64,000 nucleotides of DNA from Lasiosphaeria ovina (lineage: Eukaryota; Ascomycota; Sordariomycetes; Sordariales; Lasiosphaeriaceae), in assembly GCA_033439765.1 (NCBI GenBank), contig JAULSN010000004.1, positions 2,924,001-2,988,000 of the forward strand, given 5' to 3'. A program made the position numbers and the translations under genes. The notes below the pieces were generated by a model. That model did not search any database and was not told the origin of the DNA. It saw only the letters and a program-made list of their open reading frames with translations. Of this stretch, positions 11,028 to 22,314 are shown in pieces. Position 1 is the stretch's first letter. Each line of letters begins with the position of its first letter.

Positions 11028-13742
11028 TGCTGCTGCTGGTAGAGGTGTATATAAGGAGTAGATCTAGAAATGGGAAAGCCAGTCACTATTAAGACAATTG
11101 AATAGACATGCATAATGTGCGAAGAACGAACGACCAACTGTGAGAAATAAAAAAGACGGAAAGAAAAAAATATAGCTTACGGTGTGGGTGAGAAAAGAGT
11201 GAGAATGGGTGGTTGCCTGGTAGATTTAGGGCGACGAAGAGGTGCTGGTTAGGGAGATCTAAGGCGAAGAGATACTGGTTAGCAAGTTCGTTCATTTCAG
11301 AGATGCCGTGATAAGGTAGGCGAAGTAGGGGCCCAGGGGCCAAGTTGTGACTAGATCCAGGGGGGTTGCTCTTACACCCGTGGATATCTAGTCAAGTCAA
11401 GCCTAGGATGCGAGAAAGGGGGAGGTAGGCGGAGGAGGGGAGAGAATGCTTGGGCAAGTATACGGCGAATCAATCGAGGTTGCTTCCCTCGCGCTCGTGA
11501 ATGTCTAACCAAGCTAGGGGTGTGAGAAAGAGAAGAGAATTCTTGGGCAAGTATATAGTGACCCAAAATCAATACTGCTGCCCGCGCGACCGACCGTGAA
11601 TGTTTCGCGCTGGGATGTTTGCCTGAGGTAGAAACCCGAAAAGAAAAAGAACATTAGGGACGGAAGGTAAGCAGTTTCACATCACACGGACAGCAGATGC
11701 TTCACCATCGGAAGTGCAGAATGTTTTCAATATGGGACGAGCAAGTAGGCTGCTGTGTATCCGTACTTGGATTTTGCCCCTCTTGGCAACCCCAGAGGTG
11801 CCGGTGCGGCGGGTTGACAACTATCAAAAGCCGTTTAGGTAAAGGTACGTAACAGGGTATGTACGTGCTTTGCCTTGGGTAGGTATCCCTCCTCAAAAGA
11901 CAGACATGGAGGCGAGGTGCAGACTAGCTCCCCTCCTGGACCTGGGCATGGGTCTCTCGGACCTCGGTCAGCCGCCGCGGGCGTGGGCTGCTAGCTGGCG
12001 ATAAGCGGCCTGATTTGGTTGCAAACCAGACGGGAAACACCAACGACATCAACCGTCAAACCACGTCCCAAGGCATACGAAGAGCGCTGGCAAGCCGCCA
12101 AGACAAATAACCATTCTCATAGCCAGCTTCTCCCTCACGGACTGATAAAAGAACTGCCGCTCTTAAATCCAAACTTTAGTCGGTCGTGATGGCGAATCCA
12201 TTCATCTCGACTTAGGCTGACCAAGGCAGAGGAACACCTAGCTTACCGGTCCCGTCTAATACCTAGTACCTACTTTCGCCGCCGCCGGCCAGGTGACCTG
12301 CGTTATCAAGACAGGCTCCCCACTCGCGAGGTGGGAAAGACTTTTCGGATGGTCCATTACCGTAGCTGGCCGAGGAAGAATACGTAATCAGTTTCGCGGG
12401 CTATGGAGGTTTTCGCCACTCCCGAAATCAGAACAACAGGGTCAACGTTGATAGTGGGTCCTGAAATTTCAAAAAGGAGGAAGCGAGCCGGGGTGGGAGT
12501 GTACGTAGAGAGGCGCGGGTGACCGGACTAGCATCGGCATCGAGGGACTACCGTACACCTTGCCTAAGGTACCTTGGCGCACCTAGAATATCCGACGCCA
12601 TCTCATTTATTTGTTATGCTGGGCCACTGCCGATGCTTAGGTCCAGTAGGAAGTTAATCTACTGAGATACCCAAAATAAGCCTAAGCTGGCAGGCCGATC
12701 AACGACAGCGAGCCGTGCCGGCCTCGTCCAGCCAACCCCCCTACCCTCTCCAGGTCTGAACAAAACACAGGCGCTAGATCTGTGCTGTGGCCTGTGATGT
12801 GGTATTCCGGATCCTGGGCCCCGAAATGCGCCCGCCGTTATCCCACACCCCGGTGCTCTGCCGTGTCTCTCCCCCGCCTTATCAGGACACTGTACCCGGA
12901 GGATTCGCCTGGGCGTCGTGCCCTTCATTGCCCGTTGCCCGTCCAGCCCGCCATGAAGCGGACCTTCTCGCCCAGTGTGAGAGATCGCGGGGCTTGGTAG
13001 GAAATGTAGGTACTGGGTAGACAAGTCGATGCAGCTCCTGTCCGGCTCTGTCTCTCTCATCGCGTGCTGAATATTGCTCCACCGTTATCGAAGATGGACG
13101 ATGGGGGTCGCTCTGTTCGACGAGGGCACGGTTGCCATTTCTTGCCTGAGGCCGGGGCTAGCATGTTCCTTCGCGTCGCATAAATCACCATAAAGGCCGC
13201 CTTTCCATTACGATCGCTACGTGGTCTTGGCACGCTCGCCAACACGATGTTCATGTATGCAGGCCCAGGGGCTCTGCCGCTTTGGCGTGTGTCTCGCCCC
13301 CTGCGCAGCCAACATCGTTCTTTTGTTGTTTACGCACTTGCCGCTGGCCCCAGCCGACCCGACCCTAAGGGCTATCTTGCTCGTGTCTATCATATCTACC
13401 TAAAAATTTGCTCCCGGTGCGGCTGCTCCGTTGTCAGTTATTGTGGCAAAGCTCTTCGTTCGCCTTGCTTAACATCTTGCTTTCCGTCCGCAGTTAGCTC
13501 TGCTCTCGTCCGTGTCCACGGCAAGGCCAAGCCGTGAAGATGTGCTGGCGCGGTTCGTGCCCGAGGGCAACAGCGCGGCCGAGATTCTCAGCAACACGAA
13601 CAACACCAACGGAAGCAGCACTGGGTCGGCGTACGCCGTCGTGACGGTGACGCGGCTCGGCTCCGATAACAGCGTCATCATGCTGCTAATGCTGATCCCG
13701 CACATCTTCAGCTTCGACTTATATATATAGTACTTGACCCGC
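11028..13742. other. 2.7 kb intergenic stretch, mostly featureless
   Basis: Apart from the degenerate tandem repeat at 11221-11600, I find no supported feature. Open frames at minus 12659-13060 (133 codons) and plus 13247-13537 and 13512-13730 lack recognisable domains, and they overlap other frames of similar length in the same GC-rich DNA. The 13512-13730 frame starts sensibly (MSTARPSREDV) and could be a small exon or fragment, but nothing supports it beyond being open. Confidence 0.4.
11221..11600. repeat. degenerate tandem repeats upstream of the 621-residue gene
   Basis: Two layers are visible. At about 11225-11285 a ~33 bp unit containing GGCGA-GAAGAG and CTGGTTAG occurs twice. At 11365 and 11479 longer units begin with GTTGCT. 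Each carries a GTGGATAT/GTGAATGT-type segment followed by CTAG(N), GCGAGAAAG/GTGAGAAAG and then TTGGGCAAGTATA. A third partial copy starts near 11574 (CTGCTGCC...CGTGAATGT). Unit lengths are about 114 and 95 bp. No protein or transposon signature is seen. Confidence 0.55.
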
Positions 13743-14415
13743 TCGCCCCCGTCCGGCGGCATTGATCCGATCGGTCGTATATATTACCGACTCTCCCCGC
13801 CTCTCGGCTACTATCCAACCTGGGGACGGCGTGGAGAAGGATGCGGCTGCAGTTGAGGGTCGGCGATCCCCCGTAAATTGTTGCTTGCTAATGGGAATCC
13901 ACTGTTGGCTTCCAAGAGCCAACGGTTTGTCGTGAATTTTAGGGAGAGCAATTGAAATTTGAAATTTTTGAAAGTCAGAGCCCCGACACGGATAGACGTA
14001 GACCTGGGAAAGCGCGAAGCCAGCCAATCACCGAGACACCCGCAGAGTCCGGATTATGTAATGGATGGGTGAGACCATTTTAGGCCTAGCTCCTCTTCCT
14101 GCACCCCAGGGTTTGTAATTTCCCCGTTGTGCCTGGGCCACTTCCCCAAATTCTCCTTTTTCCAAGCGTCATCGGCACTAACATGAGTTCAACAACAGCA
14201 ACAGTTCCATCTCTCTCCAGCCGCGTCTCCACAACATCATCCACTAAGGCCTGCTAAATAACCTCAAAGAAACCATTGGCCGCGGCTGGGTGTACCAGGA
14301 GTCCTTTTTTGGCCAAGCGGTGTTACCCAGGCGACACGCGTGCTCCTGTTCGTTTCTTGGGAGTCTGGGACGCGCCGGCGTCGTTAGGCATAGTGCCCAT
14401 ATTTCCACTATTGAG

Positions 14416-15306
14416 ATGGAGAAACCAAGCATCATCCAACCTGGGCCCCTATCGTTTTCGCGGGGATTTTCAGCACCGCCCCGAACCCCACCGCCGGCGC
14501 CACTTCGCCGGCCTCCAGGCCCGCTGAAACTTGGACCCTACTTTCAAGAGCGGCCCCAGTTTACCGAGACAATTGTAAGTTAGTTGTTAGTTGATTTGGG
14601 CACTACTATAGATCATCGCTGACCCCCACAGTGGTTTCGGTTCCGGACGCGTACGATCCAGGCAACCGCCAGCCCGGTTAATGGCTTGAATCAAAATGTC
14701 CTTCGCCTCCACATCCGGCCCACCATCGTGCAGCGGATTGTTCAAGCACTGGTTCGGCTTCTCCCATCCTTCGTAGGCGCATGGCTAGAGTCCTCCTTCC
14801 CCGAGTGGAATCTCCCTTCTCAGGTCATCTTGAAGAAGCAGAAGGAAGGCTGGGACGAAGAATTCGACATGGAGAAGGAAACCTATGCACAATTGCGGCC
14901 GCTGCAGGGCATATTCGTCCCAAAGTTTTTCGGCGAGCTCAGGCACGACAACATCAGGGCGCTGCTGTTCTCGGTTATTGGGGGCGCATGCCTGGCTGAC
15001 CCAGAGGGAGGTCTGCTCGAGGTGGCTGATTTCCGTCGCATGCTTTGCGAGACAGTCACGACCCTCTCCCGCTTTGGCATCATACAGGACGACGAGAAGC
15101 TAGACAATTTTCACTTCACTGGAGACAAGATCATGGCCGTCGATTTTGAAAGGGTCAATGATCACCGGCTGACCGACGAGCAACTTGAATTGAACGTCAA
15201 GTTCGCAGTGGATACCCTTGTCAGACGCTACGAGGATAACCAGTATTGCCTGTGGCATGACGGTCTTCTTCAGATAGATGGCGAAGAAACAAAGCGCGAT
15301 GGATGA
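14416..15306 (+). CDS. kinase-like protein, copy A (diverged catalytic loop)
   Basis: Paralogue of the gene at 42059-43131. Exons are 14416-14574 and 14632-15306, intron 14575-14631 (GTAAGT...CCACAG), giving 277 residues from the ATG at 14416. Exon 2 opens WFRFRTR, matching RFRFRTR in copy B. The layout is that of a compact protein/aminoglycoside-kinase-like fold: VILKKQKEGWDEEF (candidate ATP-binding Lys), LRPLQGI, a hydrophobic hinge strand, then catalytic-loop and metal-binding segments. The loop reads QDDEKLDN (residues ~205-212) where copy B reads HGDEKLDN: catalytic Asp and Asn remain but His-Gly is replaced. DFE (Asp ~224) is kept. The N-terminus is uncertain. An ATG at about 14185 (MSSTTATV) resembles the start of copy B (MSTATPSP), but its frame closes after 24 codons, so this copy is either shortened or has another intron. 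It converges on the gene ending at 15455. Confidence 0.7.
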
Positions 15307-15454
15307 AGATTGTATTGGTAAGCCGGTTATATGGTGCTGTTTCTCTGTGGGGGAAGAAAGTGGAAGGGAAAGAGAAGAGTGCGAAAGGCGACCAAATATA
15401 ACGAAACCTGGCTGGATCACGCGCCTGGATACACCTTTGCGTGAAGATGTAGCC

Positions 15455-16646
15455 TCAACTATTTCCCCTGATATTCCAGAATGGGCCACTCTCCAACACC
15501 CTGTTCGCCTCGTTTGGGTCATCGGGGTGGGCCCACGACACAGCCCCGGTAGCGGTATCGACGGAGCGCAGGTAGCCTTCCGGATGGATGATCAACATTC
15601 TTCCACCCACGTCCCAGATTGGCAGGCCGTCAAAGAACCGCCGTCCTACAGACACATATGAGCCGACGCGCAGCCCGGCGGACGGGCTAAGCGCATGCCC
15701 TGGAACCGCCTGAGCCCCTGTCTCAGCAGCACGTAGAGCGCATGCCGCAGCGTGATCATACTGGTCTCTCGCGGCAGCACCCAGCAGTCGACGGGACAGT
15801 TTGGGCTCTCAATGTCGTTGGGTACGTTGGCTTGAAACTGGAGCATCAGGAGAGTGGCGCCGTCGAAGCAAAACACCTGCGGCGAGCTGTACTTGCGGGC
15901 GTAGCTAAGGGGTAAAGATTTGACAGTTTGTTAGCCGTCTCCTTACCAAACCAGTGACAAGTCCCAGCTAGTATATCCAGTTGCCTTCACCATGATAGGC
16001 CTGTATAATTTTGAGCGCTGCGGGTGCTTCTTTCTTTTCCACTTCTTTTCGGGGGGGGGGGGGGGGGATTCTTCACGTACCCACGGAGCTCCCGCGAAAG
16101 CCTGACCTGGCCTGGGCGGGCAGAGATGTCGCCAGATTGCCACGAAGCCGCATGAATCAGATTCCGCTTGAACTCTCCTATGACGAGCACCGTTCTGTGG
16201 CCATTCTGGCGATCGGGGCTGTTTTTCACCGTATACATGGTGTCGACCTCTTCGGCGACGTGACTAGCAATCGGCGGCTTAATATGCGAGTGCTGCAACA
16301 CGGTTGGGTAGCGGCTCCAGGCCGCGAGAACGACGTTGGAGATCTCGGTGTGCCACCACAACTCGCAATCGGCTTCCGACTCCATGCGCCAAATCCTCTG
16401 GTTTGGGGGCGCCGCATCTTCGGAATAGCGCAAGTCGTCGTCTTGGTACTGGGGAAGGAAGGCTGTGCTGAAATCGGCCTCGGTCAGCCAGTAAGCCCCA
16501 GCCGGCACCAAGGTGGTATGGACTGTAATGTTCAAAATTGGGTCATAATCTTTAGTCCAGGTCTTGTTACTCGCGGACCTGTATCCAGGGACCTCAACGA
16601 AGTTTGTGGGATGGCTTTCAATCAGAACACCAGCCGTAGTAGCCAT
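15455..16646 (-). pseudogene. GE-x-K protein, copy A, frameshifted
   Basis: Paralogue of the minus gene at 43147-44193. Exon 1 is 16646-16081 and exon 2 starts at 15904; the intron 15905-16080 (GTACGT...TTAG) contains a 17-G homopolymer. The splice falls at the same codon as in copy B (LRG-YARKY against LRA-YAHKY). Exon 1 carries ESEADCELWWHTEISNVVLA and VLVIGEFKRNLI, and exon 2 carries VFCFDGATLLMLQF. Near 15688-15697, just after RRFQGM, the frame is lost: reading on gives a stop at about 15645. The homologous end (VGRRFFDGLPIW ... to 15455) is in another frame, consistent with one missing nucleotide. A sequencing error or an extra splice is possible. Function is unknown; see copy B for the fold suggestion. 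Confidence 0.75.
16051..16067. repeat. 17-nt G homopolymer
   Basis: Seventeen consecutive G on the plus strand (C on the coding strand), inside the intron of the copy-A GE-x-K gene, between donor and acceptor. It is absent from the copy-B intron, which is 81 nt against 176 nt here. Such a tract is prone to slippage and to assembly error. Confidence 0.9.
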
Positions 16647-17464
16647 GGTTCGTCCGTGCTCGGATGAGCAAGTTGGAAGTGAGGTTGATGTGTGTGAGCG
16701 TTATAAACAAGTGGTTCAAACCCCCAGGATATTGTCGATGTCCTGCACTTCAAGGCGTCTCGAACCCAGAGAGAGTCAGAGGTGGTAAGAACAATGTCAC
16801 GACATCCAAGGCTCAAAGAACACTCCGGGCTTTATAGCTCGAGAAGACACGAAAGCGAAAGGGCCCCAAAACAAGGCCCAGAGGCCGAGTGGATGCATCC
16901 ATGGTGTGTGGGAGCCTAAAGAGTGTCACAGCAGACGTGCACCAGTGTGCACACAGAGGCGCCCACGGTATGCGCACCTTGTTATCTTCTCAGAAGGGAA
17001 CGTCTAACAGCGGTGCATTCTAGCAATGAGCAACGCCAATCGTTTTACAGGTTTAATCCCAGACAGAATGAATGAAGAACATCTTGGAGAAATATCAAAA
17101 CTGTCTCCGAAACAAAAATCTTCCACTCTACAACTTCATGATGACGCGGCGGAATGCCCAGTTATGGTCGGCTTCGCAACCTGAAAATACACTGTGCAGA
17201 ATGCGCCGCTAGCTGCGCCCAAACGCGCCCAGCACACACACATAGGTATGCACAGTCCGACCGGGCCGCCAGTAAGCGCCTTTGGTGTTACAGTGGACCG
17301 GAACAGGTTACTTGCGGTGGGATGTCCTAACGGCAAGGCGCTGGTTGTCTTCAGAAGTTCAGAACCAAGAGAAATTGGGAAGTCATAGATGGAAAATATC
17401 CCTATTCTTATATAAAAATATTTTATTAACAGATAACGTTATATATATTTAATGACCTTGCTGG
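16647..17464. other. upstream flank of copy A, no gene
   Basis: This contains the 5' flank of the copy-A GE-x-K gene and the right edge of the duplication (to about 17300). It then runs through a short AT-rich patch (about 17400-17455) into the broken ankyrin locus. No open frame here has recognisable content. Confidence 0.5.
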
Positions 17465-20400
17465 TTGACAATCGAAATACCGGGTATACCGTCTCCCTCC
17501 GAAGTCACCAAAACGCACTACTGTAGCATCAAGCCTAGGAAAAAACTTGATGTTAACATTCAGGGCTCTACTGTCGAAGCGCACTACAGAGAAAAGCTAG
17601 CACCACTGCTGCTAGAGAAGCAAGAGATCGATCCCACGGCAGTCCAGGCGGTTGCCCAATCCCCAAAGATGGGCCGTCCCCCAAGCAGGGTGAGAATAAA
17701 GGCTGTAACAAGTACGGGCACCCCAAGAGACCTGATCTCGTCAAACCCCACCCTTATTGGATTGCGAGGCTGTCGAAGGAAAGTTCACCCACACGGGATG
17801 GTTGACTTGACGGCAACGAGAGTTGAATTCCCTGTAAGCTGGATGCGTTACCTGGAGCAACGAATCCGGCCGAACTTCAACGGCTCACCCGGTGGTGAAC
17901 TCACAAAGAAATCGTGACAATCTCCAAAACAAGATCGTTTTGAAAAGCCAGCTCTAAGAACAAGCTCAAGCAGCGAAGAGACATTGAAGGACACGAACTG
18001 GATGGGCAGGCAATGAATCTTGAGCGGGCAGATGAGGAGTTTCAAGGTTAGTGAACCCCAAAGACAAATCTCGTATAGCCGCCCTTTGGGCTCTAACCCC
18101 CTTCGCCACAGGCGGCTAGTACATTGATGATCTTCCATCGCCGCTGCGGAGACCACAAAACAGCAGCACCCAGAACGAAAAAGCAGATCCGGCGGCCAAC
18201 GACTACGGGGTTGATGTAGCTCCGGGAACGCAGACAGTTGCCAGCTTTCGTGTGCAGCGAGAGAGAGACATCGACGCGGTCAAAAGCGCCAGTGCGGCAG
18301 TATCCTGGATCCAGTGGAATGAGTCAGATGATGGCGACCAACCGAGGGAAGCAGCCAGAATCTTGCACTACAGAGCCTCCCTGGCCTACCTATCCGAAAA
18401 CATGATCCGGGCGGCCGAGGAACGATGGAACACGCAGGTTCGAGCCATGGCGAAGCAACTGCAAAAAGCCATGCAGGAGGCTGCCGAATACATCTTTTCG
18501 GATATGGCCCTGCTCAAAGGGTGGACAGAGGCCCGCAGCTTGGTGTGGTCCACGACGTGCCACTTACACGGGCGTCCGACGCCGGCCGACGTTGGCACCA
18601 CTTCCGCCGAGCGAGTTCAAAGCCAGCCCATTCTTTTCTCCATGCATCACAACGCCGGCCTTTGGGAGATTAGCGAATGCGAACTTGAAGCTGCCTTGGG
18701 TCTGTGGTACTGGTCCGTCGGCCAACTGGAGGGGGCGGACCGGATATCTCGGAGCAAGTTTGGAAGGCGTCACGTGAGGGGCACGTGACCCGGGTTGATA
18801 CCCGCTACAGGAGTAGGGGGAGGACCACCGGGCTCAGGAACGCACGGGCTCTCGACCGTGCGTACTTAAGGAGGATCGGGCTTGCAGAGACTTCGCTGTG
18901 GGCCAGAGATTAGTGCTGCACACGATAACCACCTAACCTTTGTTGCCTCTGCCACTCTTGACACTCTTGTCCCAACGACCCTTACAAGAAATGCCCTATT
19001 TCCGCCATCCGTCTCTGGGTGACACAGACGCATCATATGTCGACCGCGTCCGTGAAGCTTCCTTGGCCCACTATCGCCCTGGACGTCGACGACTAGAGCT
19101 TTTGTCAGAATAGTGCCATCCCCCCTTTACCACACGATGGCGACGCCAGAACCTCGCCAGACGACAGCTCGCCTCGTTATTTTCCGACAACATTGTCGGT
19201 ACCGTTAATGACAATGTTTGAGCCGTCAACCGAGGCCTCCAGCAGTGGGAACGCGCAGCAGGGGGGACCAAGTGAGGGCAACGACACTTTGGATGGCGTT
19301 TGTCTTTCCATATCAACCCAGAGCTCCCTCTTGCAGCTTATCGCCCAAGATTTGTTCGGCATCTTCATCGGCAGAATCGCCTACATTATGGATCCTCTCG
19401 ATGTTGCGGAACCCTGGACGCGCCGGAGTCAGATTTCTGGCTTCAGTGGTGGAGACAACACGGCAGACCAATCTTATCTCGGATTGACCAACACCCACGT
19501 CCGGGCCCTTGCCGATGTGCTTGCCGCGTGCGGCATAGGTTCGAGGGAGGTCACCCTCATGACCGTGATCCCGCCGCTACTGCAGAGGGCCAAGCTGCCC
19601 CAGACAAACGAAGTGATGGAATCTCTACTCCGCACGGCCAAGGCCCTGCGGCGCGCCAACAAACTGACCCAGGCCGAGAGCTTGCTTCGGTGGCTGATCG
19701 ACAACGTACCACGCGAGTTTCAAGAAAGAGCCGTCCGGGGGCTCGGCGACCTCTACCGCAAGGCGGTGCGCTCCAACGACCCGTCCGACCGGACACTTTG
19801 GCCGAGTCGGGTTCGACGCCATGTCCACCATGGAAGCCCTGTCGGAAGGCCGCCAGCTATTTGACGAATGCAAACAGACCATCAAGTCGTATTCGGACGC
19901 GTGGGCTACCCTGAAAGAAACGGGACGAGGGAAAAGGCAACAGCTGCGGCCCCTGCTGGAAGCATTGGACAAAAGCCCGGCACGTAGGTGATGTCGAGTC
20001 CGCCAAGGTGCTACTGGACCATGGAGCCAGAATTGAGGCCGTCGACAATAACGGCTTGTACCCGCTGCTTACAGCCATACAGCTAGGGCATGGTGCCATT
20101 GTCGAGCTGTTTACCGAGAGTGTGCCGTTGCCCAAGCTGGCGCAAGTGCTTCACAGGGCGGTCCATTTACGAAACAAGGCCATCGTCGGCCTCTTGCTCG
20201 CCAAAAGAATCGGCACCGAGACCAAGGACGACCAAGGACGAACATCTCTCTTAGTTGCCGTCGAAGAGGGGTTGGAAGAGATTGTACAGGCGCTGCTGGA
20301 TGCCAAAGCAGACCCGAATGCACTCAGCGCAGACAGCATGAACGCACCCTTGCACGCTGCCATCAAGTCCGGCAATCCCCGCATCATCTCTACCATGTTG

Positions 20401-21685
20401 AAGCCGTGCTATGCCGCCGACGTGGAGCTGACGGTGGCCGGATGACGGACCCCTCTTACAGCGGCCGTGGAACTCGGCCAGCGGGAAACCGTTAAACTCC
20501 TGCTACAACGAAAGGCGAGCCCCCGTGCGGATTACAGAGGCCCCGGAATCGAGTCTGGCACGGTGCTTCATCTCGCCACCAAGATGCGAGACCCCGGTAT
20601 TGTCGGTCTTCTCCTCCCCGTAGGGGCTGACCCGGACGCAAAGGATCACACGGAGCGTAACTGTTTGCTTGTCGCGCTGGACTCCGTCACCAAAGACGAC
20701 AAGGCGAGCGAGATGATCGTAGGCAGCCTGCTAGACACCGGGGCCAATCCCGACGCAATACAATCCAAGCAGGCGACGGCCCTACATATAGCCGTCCAAA
20801 GCAACAACAGCAATCTGGTTGGACTGCTCGTTGACCACGGTGCCAAGACAGAGATCCGGGACAGCGAGGGCCGGACACCGCTGCTGGCTGTCCTAAACTC
20901 GGACGGCCGCCGGCGTCACATCCGCCACCAGCGGGAGATGGTACGTTGCCTTCTCGCGGCGGGAGCAGACCCGCATGCCGCCGGCAGTGACTGTGGCAAT
21001 GCGCTGCAGGCGGCGGCGCGGCTAGCGGACGAGGAGATTGTGCACCAGATTCTGCGCCACAATGTCGACGTCAACGCCCCAGGCGGCCGCTTCGGCAGTG
21101 CATGGCAAGCGGCGGCCGTGGCCTGGGCCGGCGAGGAGGCGGTGGAGATGCTCCTCCGCGCCGAGGGCTGATCCCTCGGCGCGAGGCGGACAGCATGGCA
21201 GCGCGTTGCATGCTGCCTTGTTCCACGACCGCGAGCGGGTGATTAGGATGCTCCTTAGTCAAGGCGCCGATACCGAGGCCAAAGACCCGGCCGGGCTAAC
21301 GCCTCTGCTCGTGGCGGTTGGCCGCGGCCAGGTCGACGTGGTTCGCTTGCTGTTGCAGCACAAAGCAAGCACCGAGTCGGTTGATACGGAGACGCGGACG
21401 GCACTGCTCATTGGCGCGGGCATGGGGAATACGAGACTTGTCGCAGCCCTGCTAGATCATAGCGCCGAAAAAGAGGCCAAGGACGAGAAATCCCGGACAC
21501 CATTGCTGGTCGCGAGTGACAGGAGAGACCATGACACGATGGAGCTTCTCTTGAACGCTGGTGCGGATGTTAACGCCGAGGGCGGCATTTATGGCAACGC
21601 GATGCGGGCGGCCTTGTATTGCGGAGACGAGAAGACGGAGGACGTGTTGCGGAAATACCTTGGTCAGACCGGCGATATTCAGTAA
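17465..21685 (+). pseudogene. broken ankyrin-repeat protein gene
   Basis: A run of plus-strand coding fragments in at least three frames that together look like one large ankyrin gene. Fragments: 17465-17917 (unknown N-terminal part); about 18117-18788 (LHYRASLAYLSENMI, FSDMALLKGWTEARSLVW, FSMHHNAGLWEISECELEAALGLW); 19193-~19790 (helical region, SLLRWLIDNVPREFQERAVRGLGDLYRKAV); then ankyrin repeats at ~19990-20445, 20467-21171 and ~21165-21685 with typical DHGARIEAVD-NGLYPLLTAI, TPLLVAVGRGQVDVVRLLLQ and similar strings. Breaks: frame changes near 18760-19190, 19790 and 19990, an in-frame TGA at 20443-20445 in the middle of an array, and a frameshift near 21165 (LLRAEG/ADPSARGGQHG). Introns may explain one or two (18045-18116 is a candidate), not all. 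It probably once resembled fungal ankyrin proteins of the STAND/HET type, but no NACHT or HET motif is visible. Confidence 0.75.
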
Positions 21686-22314
21686 TAAGTTAAATTGTAG
21701 TAGAACAAGATTCCACGCACTCGAGGAACTGGGCTGTATGAGATGACCCTGCTACTGGTTTGGGGGCAGGTAGTCCACGGACGTAGAAGGAAACGCAAAG
21801 TCCCCTGGTGCAAAATACTGACGCTGGAAAGAGTGTGTGATCTCTTGCAGTGTGCAGTGCCTGCGGCTGAGATGGGGCCGGACCCACGGCTCGAGTTTCT
21901 TGGCAAGCCCTCAAATGAGGTTTGGGCCACTCTGCTTCACCGTAGCTCGTTTCGTAGATCGCGTCGGGACCAACGCTGGGTCATCACTCATTCAGGCATC
22001 CTCACCACGGCTGAAATGTCCACTGCGGAATGGATGGGCTCCTATTTGATTGACCTTAGGATACACACCGAAGAGATCGAGCCGACAAAATGAAGTTCAA
22101 GATTGGGATGGCCTGGTGGGACGCAATTTCTGGACAAGCGTATAGAGATGGATATTGATTTCGAGAAAAGAAGAGGCGACTGAGGAAGAGTGTTATCCTC
22201 GACCACATAAAATACATGACCTGCTCCCCTGAATAGTGGTATATTGGCGGCCCATGCCAGAACTCAGCTCGAAGCTTGGTAACTTTGCACATCCCCAAAC
22301 CCACCCATCATCAT
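21686..22314. other. intergenic stretch, no supported gene
   Basis: Downstream flank of the ankyrin pseudogene and 3' flank of the minus gene ending at 22315. A plus frame at 21743-22093 (116 codons) and an overlapping minus frame are open but have no recognisable motif. Confidence 0.45.

Larger units (their letters stand above)
13743..17300. repeat. segmental duplication, copy A (kinase-like + GExK gene pair)
   Basis: This 3.6 kb interval is the diverged twin of 41542-44945, in the same orientation and gene order. The left edges share a 29-bp identical run (copy A about 13750-13778) including GGCGGCATTGATCCGATCGG. The homology continues through GGAGAAGGATGCGGCTGCAG and GGCGATCCCCCG. The right edges share ATGCGCCGCTAGCTGCGCCC and the following ACACACACATA and GGCCGCCAGTAAGCGC (A about 17190-17275, B about 44840-44920). 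Between them lie homologous gene pairs with the same intron positions. Weaker similarity may extend about 80-90 bp past the right edges. Non-coding parts have diverged much more than the coding parts. Confidence 0.85.

Noticed and set aside
12659..13060. 133-codon minus frame
   Set aside because: Overlaps equally long plus frames in GC-rich DNA and has no domain or repeat pattern.
13512..13730. Possible small gene MSTARPSREDV...
   Set aside because: 72 codons, no homologous segment in copy B, no motif; kept only as a mention in the intergenic entry.
18045..18116. Intron joining the first two fragments of the ankyrin locus
   Set aside because: Donor GTTAGT and acceptor CACAG exist, but the joined frame meets TAG at once; the alternative acceptor gives the wrong phase, so I left it as a possibility only.
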